A stretch of DNA of 64,000 bases from Petunia secreta (GCA_029990175.1 JARKIP010000033.1:13499001-13563000), one strand, 5' to 3'; positions 44,493 to 56,574 are shown, counted from the first letter of the stretch. Numbers and translations: made by a program. The notes: generated by a model not told the origin, from the sequence alone.

Positions 44493-47390
44493 TGTTGACA
44501 CCCAATTTTGTCCCTCCTTTTTCAAAAATTGGCTATAATTAACTTAAAGGTGCAATTTGAGTATTTGTGAAAAATGTGCATTAGAAATCATGCATTTACG
44601 TGTGTTATCCTCTACTTATATATTACATACTTAAATGTGGCTATATTACGTAATTTTATATTATTTAGGCTATTTTTAAAAACAGTGACTATTTGTGCAA
44701 TTTAGTACATTTATATTATTTTAGTAAATAATCGTGGATATATCATATAATTGTGTCATTTAGGCTACATGTCAAATTTGTATCGATTTCTGATCATTTG
44801 TGCAAATTAACAATTATCTATGGTTATTTATATTTAAATAATTTTATTTGAGCTTATTTAATAATTATTTGTGCATTTTATACATATGTATATCTTTATT
44901 TTGTCTTTTGTACCTTTAAGTTTAGTATTGGCCAATTAAAAAAGAAAATGTCCAAATTTCTTTTATTAATCCATCCATATTTCAAAACCCCCACCAAAAT
45001 TCTTTATTTATTTACATTTGTATTGACTTTTTTCTATTGAGTTATATTTTTTCTTTTTGAACCTAGCCTATTTTCAATATCAAATATATCCTCTACATTT
45101 TGAAATTGAGGAAATATCAAAGGAAAAATTCATTTCCTTACAAACAAAATCCCCAAAATATCTCCCCAATCCCTCCTTAATCTTTCCCTAATCTTCCCAT
45201 AATTCTTTCCTAATCTTCTCCTCAAAATCCCCCTAATTATGCCCATTCCCAACAGCTATTTTTCTCAACTCTTTATTAAAAAATTGACTTTTCTCTCCTC
45301 ACCTACAACATCACAATCAGCCGACCCCACTGACTTTTTGGTCCTTCTTCCCCACACACCCAAGCGCAGACATCACTCCTTTTGGGCCTTCTTCCTCAAA
45401 AGCACATTTCCACATACAAATACACACATTACAGAGATCAGAAACACAGTACTTACCTCTCTCTCCTTCACTGACACTCAAAATCACTGTACACACTATT
45501 ACCTCTTCCCCTCCCCTTTCTTTTCCAATTCCACACATCACATACACACACAATTATACAAGTGCAGTACACACATATCACACACACCCCCATAATCTTC
45601 CTCCTGTATATTCACTCTCTTTTTCACCACATATACCACAGAATAAAAAAAACAACACTCCACAAAATACACAAAACCAAGAAAAAAGCACATATCACAC
45701 CAACGAACTCGTCTCCTTCCTTCAATTTTTTTTATCACCAGAAGCTATATACACCGTCACCACCAGTTTTTCAGAGGATGAACGACATTACAATATCTAC
45801 ACACCAACATCAGGGACCACCGGAGACAGGGGTGAGAACAGTAGTAGTAATGACGAAGGACATCGCAGTTGCAGGGGCACCGCTGCTCTCTCTCTGGTGG
45901 TCTATCTTCCTTTGTTTGGGTGTTGCTTCGCTCACTGCCACCACTTCACTAGAATTTTGTCATCGTTGTTACAGATCTAATTTCCCTTTTCTTGGAGATT
46001 ACGCTATTGAATCTCCCTCGACCACTTTATCGACTGGTTTATGATGTTTGCTGCCGGAAAACTCCATTCCGGTGCAGTCTTTCCCTTATCTCTATTTTTT
46101 GTTATCCGCACTTATTGTGTTCTGTTACCCTCATTTATTTGTGACTTTTTGGTGTTTACAGTGGTCTTTACTTGGTGCCATTCCATTTGCCTGTCATCGA
46201 TTTCTTACAAATGTTTCAGAGTTTATTTGCACCTGCTGTTACACCAGAACTGGTTTATTTGGGTTGACCAGGATTTGGTTCGGGGTGGTGCTTGCTGCGT
46301 GCTACTGGGTTTTGATATAGTTGGGCTCGTGACTGGAATTTGACGTTACTTTTGACACAATTTGCTGATTGTGAACAATTACTACATTGGTTACACAAAG
46401 CCTATAAAAATATTTTTACTTGAGGCTTCACAATGATTTGACGGATAATATACACTGATTTGAACATGATACTATACTTAAATAGGCCATCCCCGTGTCC
46501 CTAAAATAAATAGCCGATGATGACATGTATGAGCTTAATTGCAAAACAAGCCGGCGATGGAGTAGTGGGACCGGTACTTGGTATGGCAACCGGAGGGCCC
46601 CCGTCCTTGCAGCTGTACCGACGTCCCTAATCTCAACCCGATTCATACAAACCTGAGCCTACACTTTTATAAAATCTATTTTTTCCTTTATTTTATTTTA
46701 TTATTATTAATATTATTTTATTTTATTGTTATTACTATTATTTTATATCATTATTATTGGTAGTACTGATATTATAATATTATTCTTACTATTATTATTA
46801 TTAATACTAACTCGTTTTCTTCATATTTTTTCGAGGTATATTTGGATGAACAATCTTGAAGACGATGCTTCCGAAAATCCTTTTAAAATCTCTTTACTTT
46901 TTATTTTATTTTATTATTATTATTTTATTTTAATATACTAACTAATGTGTTTTATTTTGCGAGGTGTAATTCTCCATGGAAGAAGCCAATTAGTAAATTG
47001 GAACTTTTTTTATTTAATCTTAATTATGATATGCATATTATTATAATCATTTAATTATTTGTCTATTTTAGTTAGTTATTTTATTTTCTTATTTACTTTT
47101 AAAATTCTAAGAAACCCAATTATTTAGTCCGGTCGGTAACCATATTTGGTGGAGCCTGAGAGATGCCTAACTCCTTCTTCTCGGGTTAACTTGAACCCTT
47201 ACCTAGAAATTCTGGTTCATAGACTAAATTTCGGAGTTAATTATAAAATTAGCTTGAAATAAAGTAGGTACCTTAATATGCCTAGTTAAAAAATATGTTA
47301 GGTGACGACTCCAACTCTTTACCCGTGAGTTCCAATAAGTGGATCCCTATTTCGAACTTTAACCGGTTCAGGGAAATATAGGATGCGACA
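44493..47390 (+). mobile_element. Solo LTR of an Ogre-type family, 2898 bp, inside element D
   Basis: Starts TGTTGACACCCAATTTTG and ends GGATGCGACA, with perfect CTCAC duplications on both sides and no internal region. It is related to the D LTRs (shared start, GTACCGACNTCCCTA and GAGCCTA-ACTTTTA text near 46615-46670, shared end CCGGTTC.GG) but clearly diverged, so it represents another subfamily. Solo LTRs arise by recombination between the two LTRs of one insertion. Confidence 0.92.
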
Positions 47391-47395
47391 CTCAC
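47391..47395. repeat. Target duplication of the solo LTR, right copy (CTCAC)
   Basis: Exact repeat of 44488-44492. Confidence 0.92.
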
Positions 47396-48480
47396 CTCGA
47401 TACCTTTTTGACACAACACCCGAATTACGTCGTTGCTCCTGTCTACACAGTCACACCACTTGCAGTACATGAGTGTGATCCAAAGTATTTTCCGAACTTG
47501 CTCCTATCATGGTAGAAGTGGCAGTCAAAAGAGTAATGGAAGACAACAAGGAATTGGAAAGCAAGGAATGTAGCAAAGACTTGTGCACAACAACCAAAAA
47601 CTGGTAGGCTGATTCACCTTGAAAAGGAAAGCAAAAACACAATGACAAAGCTTTCATTATATGACAGACCTGGAAACCCCCTGAGCATTTGGAAGCGTAT
47701 CTCTGCCCACTAGCAAGCATAAGGCAAGACAATGGATGAAATTATTTGTTAAGACACTAATTTGGTACATATAGCAAGACACGAACAACTAGACTTCTTG
47801 GCCAAAAAATTTATCAAGCAATTTGGGATCTCACTACAGTAGCCTACCGAAAAGGAAAACGCAATATGTCCAACCTCTAAAATGGTTTTGACTGAAGCAG
47901 TGATCTAAGAATATACATAATACGTAGGCAACCAACGTTGGGTTCGGTCTTTTCGCAACAAAATCTTATTCAACAAGGAAAATTGGTGCAAAGATTAAAT
48001 TGCAACAGTTGGTTGGCAAGTATGAAAACATTGGGTATCTCTTTCAAGAATGCACAGACGTCATGATGGGCCTAATTTGCAAGGAAATATGAAAAATGCA
48101 CTCAAAGTCTTGGTGTTTGATAAAAGCCAACCTCTCTTTCTATCGCACAGCACAACCTATTCCTTACACAACGTCTTTATAATTTTTCGTTGACATTCAA
48201 CCTCTCAAGCATCAGTCATTTAACCAAATCCTTGTCTTGACTGATACATAAAGCACTCAAGCAATTTTTTAGAATCTCTATACAATTTTTCATAATCTCC
48301 AAATTCAAGTGCTAATCTATCATCCGCAGTCTAGTCATTCTCTTAAGCTTTATGTGTTTTTGTTTGCTTGAAATCATTGCTAATGTGCTAACACAATTTT
48401 GTGCATTTTGTCACTTTATTATGGTTGCTTTGCACTTGACCACTGAAATTGGTCAAGAATCTACATTCTGAAAAGCTGAA

Positions 48481-48849
48481 ATGGCAAGTCAAATTGAGAA
48501 CTTTTACCTTCTGGAACAAAGTCTTTCAAACCACCAGCATATGACACCGAAAGAACCCAGACAATCCAAATTCTACTTCAGTACAACTTGTAAAATGGAC
48601 AAACAAAATCAGCTGGCATTATACCTACACAAGAGTCGCAAGAAAGAAATCCAATCACTATACAACCGAAACTGGCAAAACTCACAATCTCAAACCACAC
48701 CCAATTTACACAATAAACAACCTCCCTTCTGTCAAGACTTTCAACAACAACCTTATCAGGCTCAACACAATCAAGAACATGCAAAAAATCCAAAATCTCA
48801 CATCTTTACTCCTTTAGCTCAATTAAAAGATATTGCACTCAAAAAATGA
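48481..48849 (+). CDS. Possible 122-residue ORF of unknown function in element D
   Basis: Starts MASQIENFYLLEQSL and is rich in Gln, Asn, Lys and His with no domain I recognise. It lies alone in the 3' region of D. An overlapping antisense frame exists, so chance opening in AC-rich DNA is possible. I list it because its composition is consistent along the length and its start is plausible. Confidence 0.25.
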   Translation: MASQIENFYLLEQSLSNHQHMTPKEPRQSKFYFSTTCKMDKQNQLALYLHKSRKKEIQSLYNRNWQNSQSQTTPNLHNKQPPFCQDFQQQPYQAQHNQEHAKNPKSHIFTPLAQLKDIALKK

Positions 48850-49410
48850 ACAACTTCTTAGATACCCATTCCGAAATTCGATCCAACAAAGATCTACACT
48901 CATCACCCAAATATTCAATACTATGACACTGTAAAACACCCAGCACAGAAACACAAAATTCAGAGTCTGATTGACTAAAGAAAGACAATGGTACAACAAG
49001 AAACAACAAATGGAAACCGCAACTCCTAAACCACAAATACATTTTCTATACACACCAATCCACCAACGTTAGCTCCATGACCTTTTGAAAAGAAAAGCAT
49101 AAAACATGAAGACACCCCAGCACAACCTAGACAACTACAATTTTGGACAACCTCCAAATTCGGCAAAACCCAAACACCAAGCCTCAGTCTGAGTATGCAG
49201 GCATCCACATAATCAGAGTCATCAAAATACCCAATCATCACACCAAAGGGCAACTGCAGATCCAAGCCAATACTTTGGTGTTCAATGTAATGCAACCACT
49301 TTGTTTCAACTAACAAATCTCTCTTTGAGAGTAGATCTTTCAAGACAAACACAAGATTCGAAGGTACTACTACAATATGGTGATATATCAAAGGCAATAA
49401 ACTGGGGCAG

Positions 49411-49436
49411 AATTTTTGAGGATCCCCTCAAAAATT
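49411..49436 (+). other. First 3' hairpin of element D
   Basis: 11-bp perfect stem AATTTTTGAGG / CCTCAAAAATT with a 4-base loop, directly after CTGGGGCAG. Homologous to 15151-15175 in C. Confidence 0.78.
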
Positions 49437-49465
49437 CCAAAAGATGCAAGCTGACACTGGGGCAG

Positions 49466-49488
49466 AAATTTTTGAGATTCAAAAATTT
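49466..49488 (+). other. Second 3' hairpin of element D
   Basis: 10-bp stem AAATTTTTGA / TCAAAAATTT with loop GAT, again directly after CTGGGGCAG (49457-49465). Confidence 0.75.
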
Positions 49489-49581
49489 CAAGAGAGACAT
49501 TTAGTTTTCTTATAGCACTTTACTTTACCTTTTATTCGTAGGGTACACAGCCCGACGCAACAGGCAAACATTTCACGACGA

Positions 49582-49770
49582 GAGGCAGTAGCAGCAGGTT
49601 CTCTTTATGAGGAGGCAGTACCGGTTCCTAACAAGCAGTAAGTTTTCTTTACGAGGAGGTAGTAGTAGTAGGTTCTCTTTATGAGGAGGCAGTAGCAGTA
49701 GGTTCTCTTTACGAGGAGGCAGTAGCAGCTCTTGACAAGCATAGGTTCTCTTTATGAGAAGGCACTGACA
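49582..49770 (+). repeat. Minisatellite with two unit lengths in element D
   Basis: Units starting GAGGCAGTAG or similar begin at 49582, 49612, 49656, 49686, 49716 and 49758. Spacings are 30, 44, 30, 30 and 42 bases. The 30-base unit ends GGTTCTCTTTATGAG; the longer unit has an insert with AACAAGCA or GACAAGCA. Confidence 0.88.
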
Positions 49771-50876
49771 AGACGATCCAACGACAGGAAAGTCTACTTT
49801 ACGTTTATAAATATTATTTTGCAACAAGCTCCCCTTTATTACAGGAAATAGCATGGTAGTGTTCCAGGTTATACAGCCCGGTACGACAAGTAATTATCTC
49901 CTGACAAGAGATACTTAGCATCTCCGGACGAGCAAATAAATATCCCAAGAGGAGAGACACATATTTTTTAGCACTAAAAGCTCCTGATAATGGACACTCA
50001 GCTCAACAGGGAAGTTTACTTTATCATTATCTTTGTTTGTACTTATCTTACATTTATTGCATGACACTCTCTGATCTCTTGAAAAACCCCTGCACCATTT
50101 CCCATACTATTATAGTAGCTCCAGAAAAATCACTACCCCACACGAAATTGTGCAACTGCTAAACCTCAAAGACATACTATGCACCATTTTGGAACACCAT
50201 TCAAGAAGCCTAGTCCTTTCGACAATATCTTTGCTATACCCATAAACTATCTATTTTGCCGATTTCCAAAGTGCTCAAATCTATATTTCCATGCTCACAC
50301 TAAGTACTCTACCTAATCTTTCCTTGCCAATTGGATGTCAATTTTTTATTCCTTCCTATTCAGGCCTATTTGTGTCAATCGTGCGTTTCTCGTGCTTAAT
50401 CGTGCCCATCTGTTTTGAATCGTGCGCAATTGTCGTGCTTTACTCCTCAAATATTCTAAAGCTCAGTCAAGACAATATTGAAGACAAGATTACTCATTTA
50501 TCGAGATGAAGTAGAAACTATGTACGTATAAACTCCTCTTTATGGGTGTGTAGCACGCCACATTTTCATGACTAGGATGATTATAAGCCTCTTTTCCCAT
50601 GCACAATCTACTGATGTTATCTCATCTTCAATAGTGCCTCTGACATCCGAAATCGTGCGTCATAAATATCTCACACAGGAAACATGCGATTCTAGAACTA
50701 GACACGACCTGATTCTCATGAAACCCGAGATATGTAGGCAACTCAGAGACCGGGGTTCGGCCGAACACCCCAAAACTCTCATATTCCATTTCTAAGCTTT
50801 TGGTCTGCCCGTCGTGACAAAATTGGCTACTCTATCAATTTTCTTTGCCCGAAGACTCTATCATCATACCCGGGGC

Positions 50877-50889
50877 AAATAGGGGCAGC
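50877..50889 (+). other. Polypurine tract of element D
   Basis: AAATAGGGGCAGC immediately before the 3' LTR start TGTTGACACCC, as usual for Ogre elements. Confidence 0.85.
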
Positions 50890-53569
50890 TGTTGACACCC
50901 AATTTTGTCCCTCTTTTTCTGTAATGGGCTATAATTTAACTTAAATGTGCAATTTAACTGTTTGAACAAATTTTCATTATAAGGCATGAATTTACATTTG
51001 TTATCCCCTATTTATACATTATATATTTTAGTTGTGATTATATTACGTAATTTTCATCATTTAGGCTATTTGTGAAATTGTGACTATTTGCGTAATTTAC
51101 TGCATAAATAAAATTTTATAATTATTTGTGACTATTTATACGTATTTAACATAAGTTGACCCCAATTATTTCATGTGTGCATTTTTCTTTTCTACTATAT
51201 ATAATTTATGTATATTTTCAATTTTTTTCATGTACCTTTAAATTAAATATCGTTCTAACTAATAATATTCAGTCCAGTTTTATTACTATTCTACATCCAC
51301 TTTCAAATTCAAATTCTTTTGAATAATTTCTCAATCTATTTTTTTATTTATCTATTTTCCTTCTTCTTTTGTTAAAATCTCCTATCTTGAACCTGGACAG
51401 GAGTTTGTCTAGATACGTCCATTTTGTAAAGGAATAATTTACAATTTTCTTCCAATCACTTTTGAATAAAGTCCAAAATTACTCGATTTTTATTTTTCCA
51501 AACAATTTTTCAAAACTTCAAATTATTTCTATAATCTCCAAAGCTGCCTCTCAAAATCATTGCAAGAATCCCAAAAATCACTCCCTAATCTCACTCAAGC
51601 TCTCTTCATTTCCAAAATCAATCTCCTAATTATCAGAATCCCTCATTTCACTCTCATCACCAACATCTCTCCCCTGATATCCCCATATCTCATCACCCTC
51701 TTCAATCTCTCCCTAAATCACTCACAAATCAAAATCAAATCTTCCAAAAATGGGGTCCAATACAAAAGTCCCTTTCTCTTATTCTATATATTGGATACAA
51801 TGGACACACTCCTCATTCATAGTGCACACAGGAAGAAAAACACACACACATATCACCAGCCCTCTCCTATCTCTCTCATACACACAGCTCTCTCTCCCTG
51901 CCACATACCATTACACCTACGAAATACAGATCAAAATCGGTGGATACCCACCACCATTCAGTGGGGAAGTGGTACAATACACAGAGAGAAATGTTTGGAA
52001 CACCAATTGAACAGGGGCAACAGTAACCCATCACCACCAGTGGTAGCGATGGTGGAGTCTCGAGATCAGAAAAGGGAGAGACGGAGGGGGGAAATTAAAA
52101 CAGATCGAGGCAGTAGGGGAAGATCCATCACCGTAAAACCACCATCACCGGTGACTGATTCCTCTCTGTTCTTGTTCGATCTGCTACGAAAACTATAAAA
52201 AATAAGGGAAAGGAGTTGCAGCGATGCCGCTACTCGCTGGCAGTCGCTCCTCCGTCGCCCGTTTGTTTGCTGCTCTGTTTCACGTACACCGTCCACTGTT
52301 GCTTCGCTGGAATAAGGACATCATTGTTTTGTATTTGCTTTCCTCGTTATTGAGTTCCCTTATTGGACCTTCGCTGTGTTTGGGTTGCGGATTGGACATC
52401 TGCATTCTGAAAACTGTTTTGGTTTACATATACATTGCTTTTGAATTTGGATTCATAAGATATTATAACTCGTTTTACTTTCTAATTTTCTTAAGGTACA
52501 GGTTACCCGCTTTGTGCACTGATGGTTGTTCTGGATTTGTCTGAGGTCATGTTGTTTTACTTGTTTGTACCTTACCGGTGTTATTGCTTCGGTTTTTCTG
52601 ATTCAGAACAATGCTACACTATTATAGCCTATGAAAATATTTTATTTGAGGCTTTACACTAATTTGAACGGATACTACACCATAAGGCCAATGACACTTT
52701 TGAGGCCTATGCAAATCCCATCCCATTTTGATTGCGAAAATACAGTCTCTTATGATTTTGCCCCTCACGAAGAAAAAAAAAAGGCGATGATGATACATAT
52801 TACTTTGTAAAGTAAGCGATACTGAAGTAGTGGGATTGGTGGTACTTGGAATGGAAAACCAGTCTGGGCTCCATGTTTGCAGCCGTACTGACATCCTTAA
52901 CCTCTACTTGATACAATATACCAATCTGAGCCTAAACTTTTACAAAATTTATTTTTTATTTATTTTATCATTTATTATCATTATTATTTTTTACTATTGT
53001 TATTATTTTTTGTACTAATTCATATCTTTATATTTTTTGCGAGGTACGTCGTGGCGGAATCACAAAAGGACGATGCTTTTGAAAAAGGACAAAATATTTC
53101 AAAACTTTACTCTTACTTAATTTCGTTTTATTCTACGTAATTTTGTTTACGATTTTGACTAACTGGTTTGTTTCATTTGTGAGACACATTTGGACGAAGC
53201 TCGTTAAAAGAAGATATTAGAAAAGCTGAATATTTATTGTAGTTATTTGTGTTCTATAATTGTTTATTCAATATTTCAGTACTTATTTGAGTTTAGTTTT
53301 TTTCTTTCGAATCCCAATTATTTAGTCCGACCGGTAACTATATTTGGTGGAACCCGAGAGGTGCCTAACACCTTCCTCTCGGGTTAACTTGAACCCTTAC
53401 CTAGAATTTTGGAGTTAACATTAAAAATTGACTAGAAACAAAAGTAGGTGCCCTAATACGCCTTGTTAAAAAATATATTAGGTGGTGACTCCAAGTCTTA
53501 CCCGTGAGTTCCAATAAGTCGAGACCTATTTTCGAACTCTAATCGGTTCGGGAAAAATGGGTGTCTACA
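50890..53569 (+). repeat. Element D 3' LTR, 2680 bp
   Basis: Partner of 38167-40819; ends GGTGTCTACA. The frame 51560-52198 resembles 38738-39100 plus following DNA in the other LTR only because the LTRs are copies; I do not call it a gene. Confidence 0.9.
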
Positions 53570-53701
53570 TCATGTAATACTCCAAAATCAACCCATGCAC
53601 ATTATTTTGGTAAATGTAATATCACGATCAATTTAAGCACATAAAAATCACCAAGATACGAGGTAAAGGTCATCAAAAGATATATCATTTTACTAAACAT
53701 C
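53570..53701 (-). repeat. LTR fragment G, right part
   Basis: Resumes after element D. The last part, ending CATTTTACTAAACATCA, resembles the B LTR end CATAAAATGCCAAACATCA, so G ends here in CA. Confidence 0.62.
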
Positions 53702-53750
53702 AACTTAATTTGTGGTGTAGTCTGATTTCCTTTCCTGTTTTATTTATTAG
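53702..53750. other. Short unassigned spacer between LTR fragments G and I
   Basis: 49 bases with neither the purine tract expected after G nor the primer site expected before I. So G and I do not appear to be the two ends of one simple element. Confidence 0.5.
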
Positions 53751-54234
53751 TGTAGCTCCCCACACATGTAAGTATACGCGGTCGATCAAGTAATAACGTG
53801 ATATTAGAGTACCGTTTCCATGAGGACTTGCCTGATCCTCTAGACAAGAAGACTTCACAAGTTGATAATTCATCTAACTAAATTATCTAATAAAGCGAAG
53901 TTAAAAATAACAAAATTAAAATATGATATTGGACTTCAAAAAGAGATAATAGCGTAGGATTGTGGGATGTCTACCAATCATATTGAACTTCAGTTAATAT
54001 GACTAAATTTATTTATATGGGTTATTAATTAGATGATTAATTTTTGACAAAATTTATTTATATGGGTTATTAATTGGATGATTAATTTTGCTCACTTGAC
54101 TCGATAGATGCCCTAGTTGCCTATTCAAGCCAACTTAACGCCTATATTCTATGGAATTAGAATTGTAAAGAATGCATTTATTTTTCCTGTATAGCGACTA
54201 TGTATGAATGTTAGTTATGTGTCTATATCCTAAC
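53751..54234 (-). repeat. LTR fragment I, left part (B-like LTR)
   Basis: Starts TGTAGCTCCCC and continues GTAAGTATACGCGGTCGA and AAGTAATAA.GTGATA, matching the start of the B LTR. A 60-bp unit around TTTATTTATATGGGTTATTAATT is duplicated at about 54007 and 54053. Cut by element H at 54234. Confidence 0.82.
54230..54234. repeat. Target duplication of element H, left copy (CTAAC)
   Basis: Compared with ATAAC at 63647-63651; four of five bases match. Confidence 0.65.
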
Positions 54235-55167
54235 TGTTGAAGGATGAGTTTTGAAGATGACAAAGGACCTGGTGCTAAGTGGACTACGAAAAGGTTCACA
54301 GTTGAGTTGAGAAGACTGAGCTGTTCAACGGGATATTCGAGTCAAAGTTGAAGAAGGAGAAAAAAGAACAGCTGGAGTCAAAGTTCTAATCCTACCGGGA
54401 AAAGATGAAGCTTGTGACGGTGCTGATACATACGCGATTCCTAAGTAGAAAAGGATTGGGAACTAAGACAAATTAACTTAGGTTTTAAATAAGGCAATAT
54501 AGGTAAACCTATGGAAAAGGAGTTCTAAACTTAATTGGATCCGGCTAAGTCAAACTCCTATATATACAAGTTAATTTGGCCAGAATCATTACGCACTCAA
54601 GAGATCTCAATAGAGCAAATCAAGAACAAACAGATCGTGAGAGGCTTTATGTGCAAGAACAAAGGCTGAGCAGCAGAACCTTACGAAGGAGCAGTTTCAT
54701 AGTTAAGTCTGTTGTTTTAGTTTTTGTAATAGGCTATAGAGTTGTAATCTATCAGCTTGTTTAGAAGCATATAGTAGAGGTTACTCTTTTGGTTAAGCAG
54801 AGTCAACCTTACAAGCTAACGTGTGGCTTGGAAGGTTGTAGGTACTAGGGAGGTCTAGTTGCTTGATTACATTACGTGTAGTCTAAAACTTGCTCGGGTT
54901 TTCCTTTAGTGGAAGAGTTGAAATCCCAAGATTTTGGGTCGTGGTTTTTTATCCCTTGAGCAATGATTTTTCCACGTTAAAATCTCTGTGTTATTTACGT
55001 TTTCGCATTAAGTTTAAGTTTCAGAGATAGGCGAAACTTTCAAGGAACATGGTTCTTTGTAAGTTAGGCGATAAAAGTTAAAGGCAATTTTTAGAAGTAA
55101 AAATCGAGTAAGGACACTATTCACCCCCCCCCCCTTAGTGCGTTACATAGGTGCACTAAGTACAACA
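54235..55167 (+). repeat. Element H 5' LTR
   Basis: Starts TGTTGAAGGATGAG and ends AGTACAACA. A run of C residues lies near its end (about 55125-55135). It holds a 19-base segment near 54659-54677 that is missing from the 3' LTR. Confidence 0.93.
54557..54568 (+). promoter_or_regulatory. Candidate TATA box of element H 5' LTR
   Basis: CCTATATATACA, conserved at about 63038-63049 in the 3' LTR. Confidence 0.6.
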
Positions 55168-55169
55168 AG

Positions 55170-55181
55170 TGGTATCAGAGC
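55170..55181 (+). other. Primer binding site of element H (initiator tRNA-Met)
   Basis: TGGTATCAGAGC, two bases after the LTR end. Confidence 0.93.
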
Positions 55182-55307
55182 AGGTTCTCTCGAATAAAGA
55201 TTAACATCTTGAGAAGGATCTGAACAATCAGTGCACCACCGATCATCACCAAAGGGTAATCTATCAACAAGCCATCACAGTTCAATGGTCAACACTACAA
55301 ATTCTGG

Positions 55308-55796
55308 ATGTTTAGGATGGAAAGCTTTCTACAGGCAAAAAATTATCAGTTATGGAGAATTATAAGGTATGGTCCTATGGTTCCCACAAATACTGATGCA
55401 TCAGGAAACAAAGTTCAAAGGCCTGTAGAAGAATTTAATGAAGGTGACTTCAAACTACTTCAGTTGAATGCAGAAGCCATGGAGATTCTTCAGTGTGGAC
55501 TAGGATTTAATGTATGTGCAAGTATTCCCAAGTGCTCAACCGCAAAGGAAATCTGGGATATGCTTGATAGCGTCTATGATAAAGAAACAGTAAAGTCAGA
55601 AGAGAGTTCAATTGAGGTCATTCCTGTTGAGAACAGCATGATAGAGAATCTGAAATACTCAGGGTGTTTCAAGTGCGGCAAAAAGGACCATGTTATCAAA
55701 AATTGTCCAATATGGGGACCTTCTGAAAGCGAAAGTGATGAAGAAGAAGAAGAACCAGAAGATGATTCTCCATTAGCACTGATGGCTGATGATTAA
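55308..55796 (+). pseudogene. Element H gag, N-terminal part with first zinc knuckle
   Basis: The frame is already open before this Met with the gag text FNGQHYKFW, but no upstream Met is in frame, so the true start seems lost. It has the copia gag core (MLDSVYDKE) and then jumps at about 55595 to the region before the knuckle, so a central part of the gag is deleted. The zinc knuckle CFKCGKKDHVIKNCP is intact, followed by an acidic tail (SESESDEEEEEPEDD). An in-frame TAA at 55794-55796 ends it, although the same frame continues after. Confidence 0.85.
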
Positions 55797-56282
55797 CCTT
55801 CCACTGACGATCCACCTGAGGTAAGTCTCGATGAACTGAAAACTAGACTTCATACATGCTCTCCTAGGGAATTGAATTTGCTTGCTCTGACTTTAATTGA
55901 AGGCATTGAACATTTGAGAACTAAGAAGAAACTAGTACTTTCTGAGAAGGACCAACTAATGTCGGTTGTATCTGATTTTTCTATGAAAAATAAAAACTTG
56001 GAAAAAGCTAAATATGATCTTAAAAAGGAATTAACTGCTAGTGAAGCTCAAGTTTTTGAACTAAAACAGAAAGTCTCAGCCCTTGAATTGGAAAGTCGCC
56101 AATTAAAAGAACAGGTTCTTAGTGAACAAAAGAAAGTTTCTGCACTCAAACTTAAAAATCAAAAACTGAACGAAGTGTCTGGTAAGAAAGGAGTTAGTGA
56201 GGCTCAAATCAACCTTGAAGCTGAGCTTAAAAAGAAAAGCCAGGTTCTACATCAGGAAACTGAGAAGAACCGAGTTCCTTAA
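55797..56282 (+). pseudogene. Element H gag coiled-coil region
   Basis: Same frame as the preceding segment. It has long heptad-like Leu/Lys/Glu runs (KKLVLSEKDQ, LKKELTASEAQVFELKQKV, ALELESRQLKEQVLSEQKK) typical of the extended Sirevirus gag. It ends by a frameshift near 56280. Confidence 0.8.
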
Positions 56283-56349
56283 GGAAAAGGTTGAAAAAGC
56301 TAACTCTGAGCTCACCAGACTCACTAAATGAAATAAGTCTTCTGAAGCA

Positions 56350-56574
56350 TTGAAATGGTTGCATGAAAATCATAATAGAGGTAAAACTGGACTAGGACAT
56401 AGGAAATCTTTACCTGCTTGGAACCCTAGTAGTAAATATGTAGGACTTCCTTACAACAAACTTTGCTTCTTGTGTGGCAAGACTGGTCATATCAAGAATG
56501 AACGCAGTGTTGCAAAAGGAGCAGTGCAAAAGAATAAAAAATTAGTTTTACTTTACTGGCTAGAAAAGATTTGA
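56350..56574 (+). pseudogene. Element H gag, second zinc knuckle
   Basis: Contains CFLCGKTGHIKNERS, a zinc knuckle whose last cysteine is replaced (Arg at that place). Stop at 56572-56574 before the protease. Confidence 0.75.

Larger units (their letters stand above)
47396..50876 (+). other. 3' internal region of element D, non-coding
   Basis: No gag, protease, RT or integrase motif seen in any frame. Contents: a 122-codon frame at 48481-48849, CTGGGGCAG with two hairpins at 49402-49488, and a minisatellite at 49582-49770. Position and hairpins mark it as the 3' region of an Ogre element. Confidence 0.65.
38167..53569 (+). mobile_element. Element D: Ogre-type LTR retrotransposon without gag-pol, 15.4 kb
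   Basis: LTRs at 38167-40819 and 50890-53569, an Ogre-type primer site, leader hairpin, decayed ORF1, 3' hairpins and purine tract are present, all on the plus strand. No gag, protease, RT or integrase could be found in the internal 10 kb, of which 2.9 kb is a later solo LTR. The putative target duplication is TCATA (38162-38166) against TCATG (53570-53574), one mismatch. LTRs differ by roughly a tenth by eye, so it is old. Confidence 0.88.

Noticed and set aside
45239..46343. ORFs of 100-160 codons rich in Ser, Thr and His in the solo LTR
   Set aside because: Low-complexity CA-rich LTR DNA with overlapping frames on both strands; no domain.
53702..53750. Host DNA between nested elements
   Set aside because: Too short to assign; it may equally be part of either LTR fragment.
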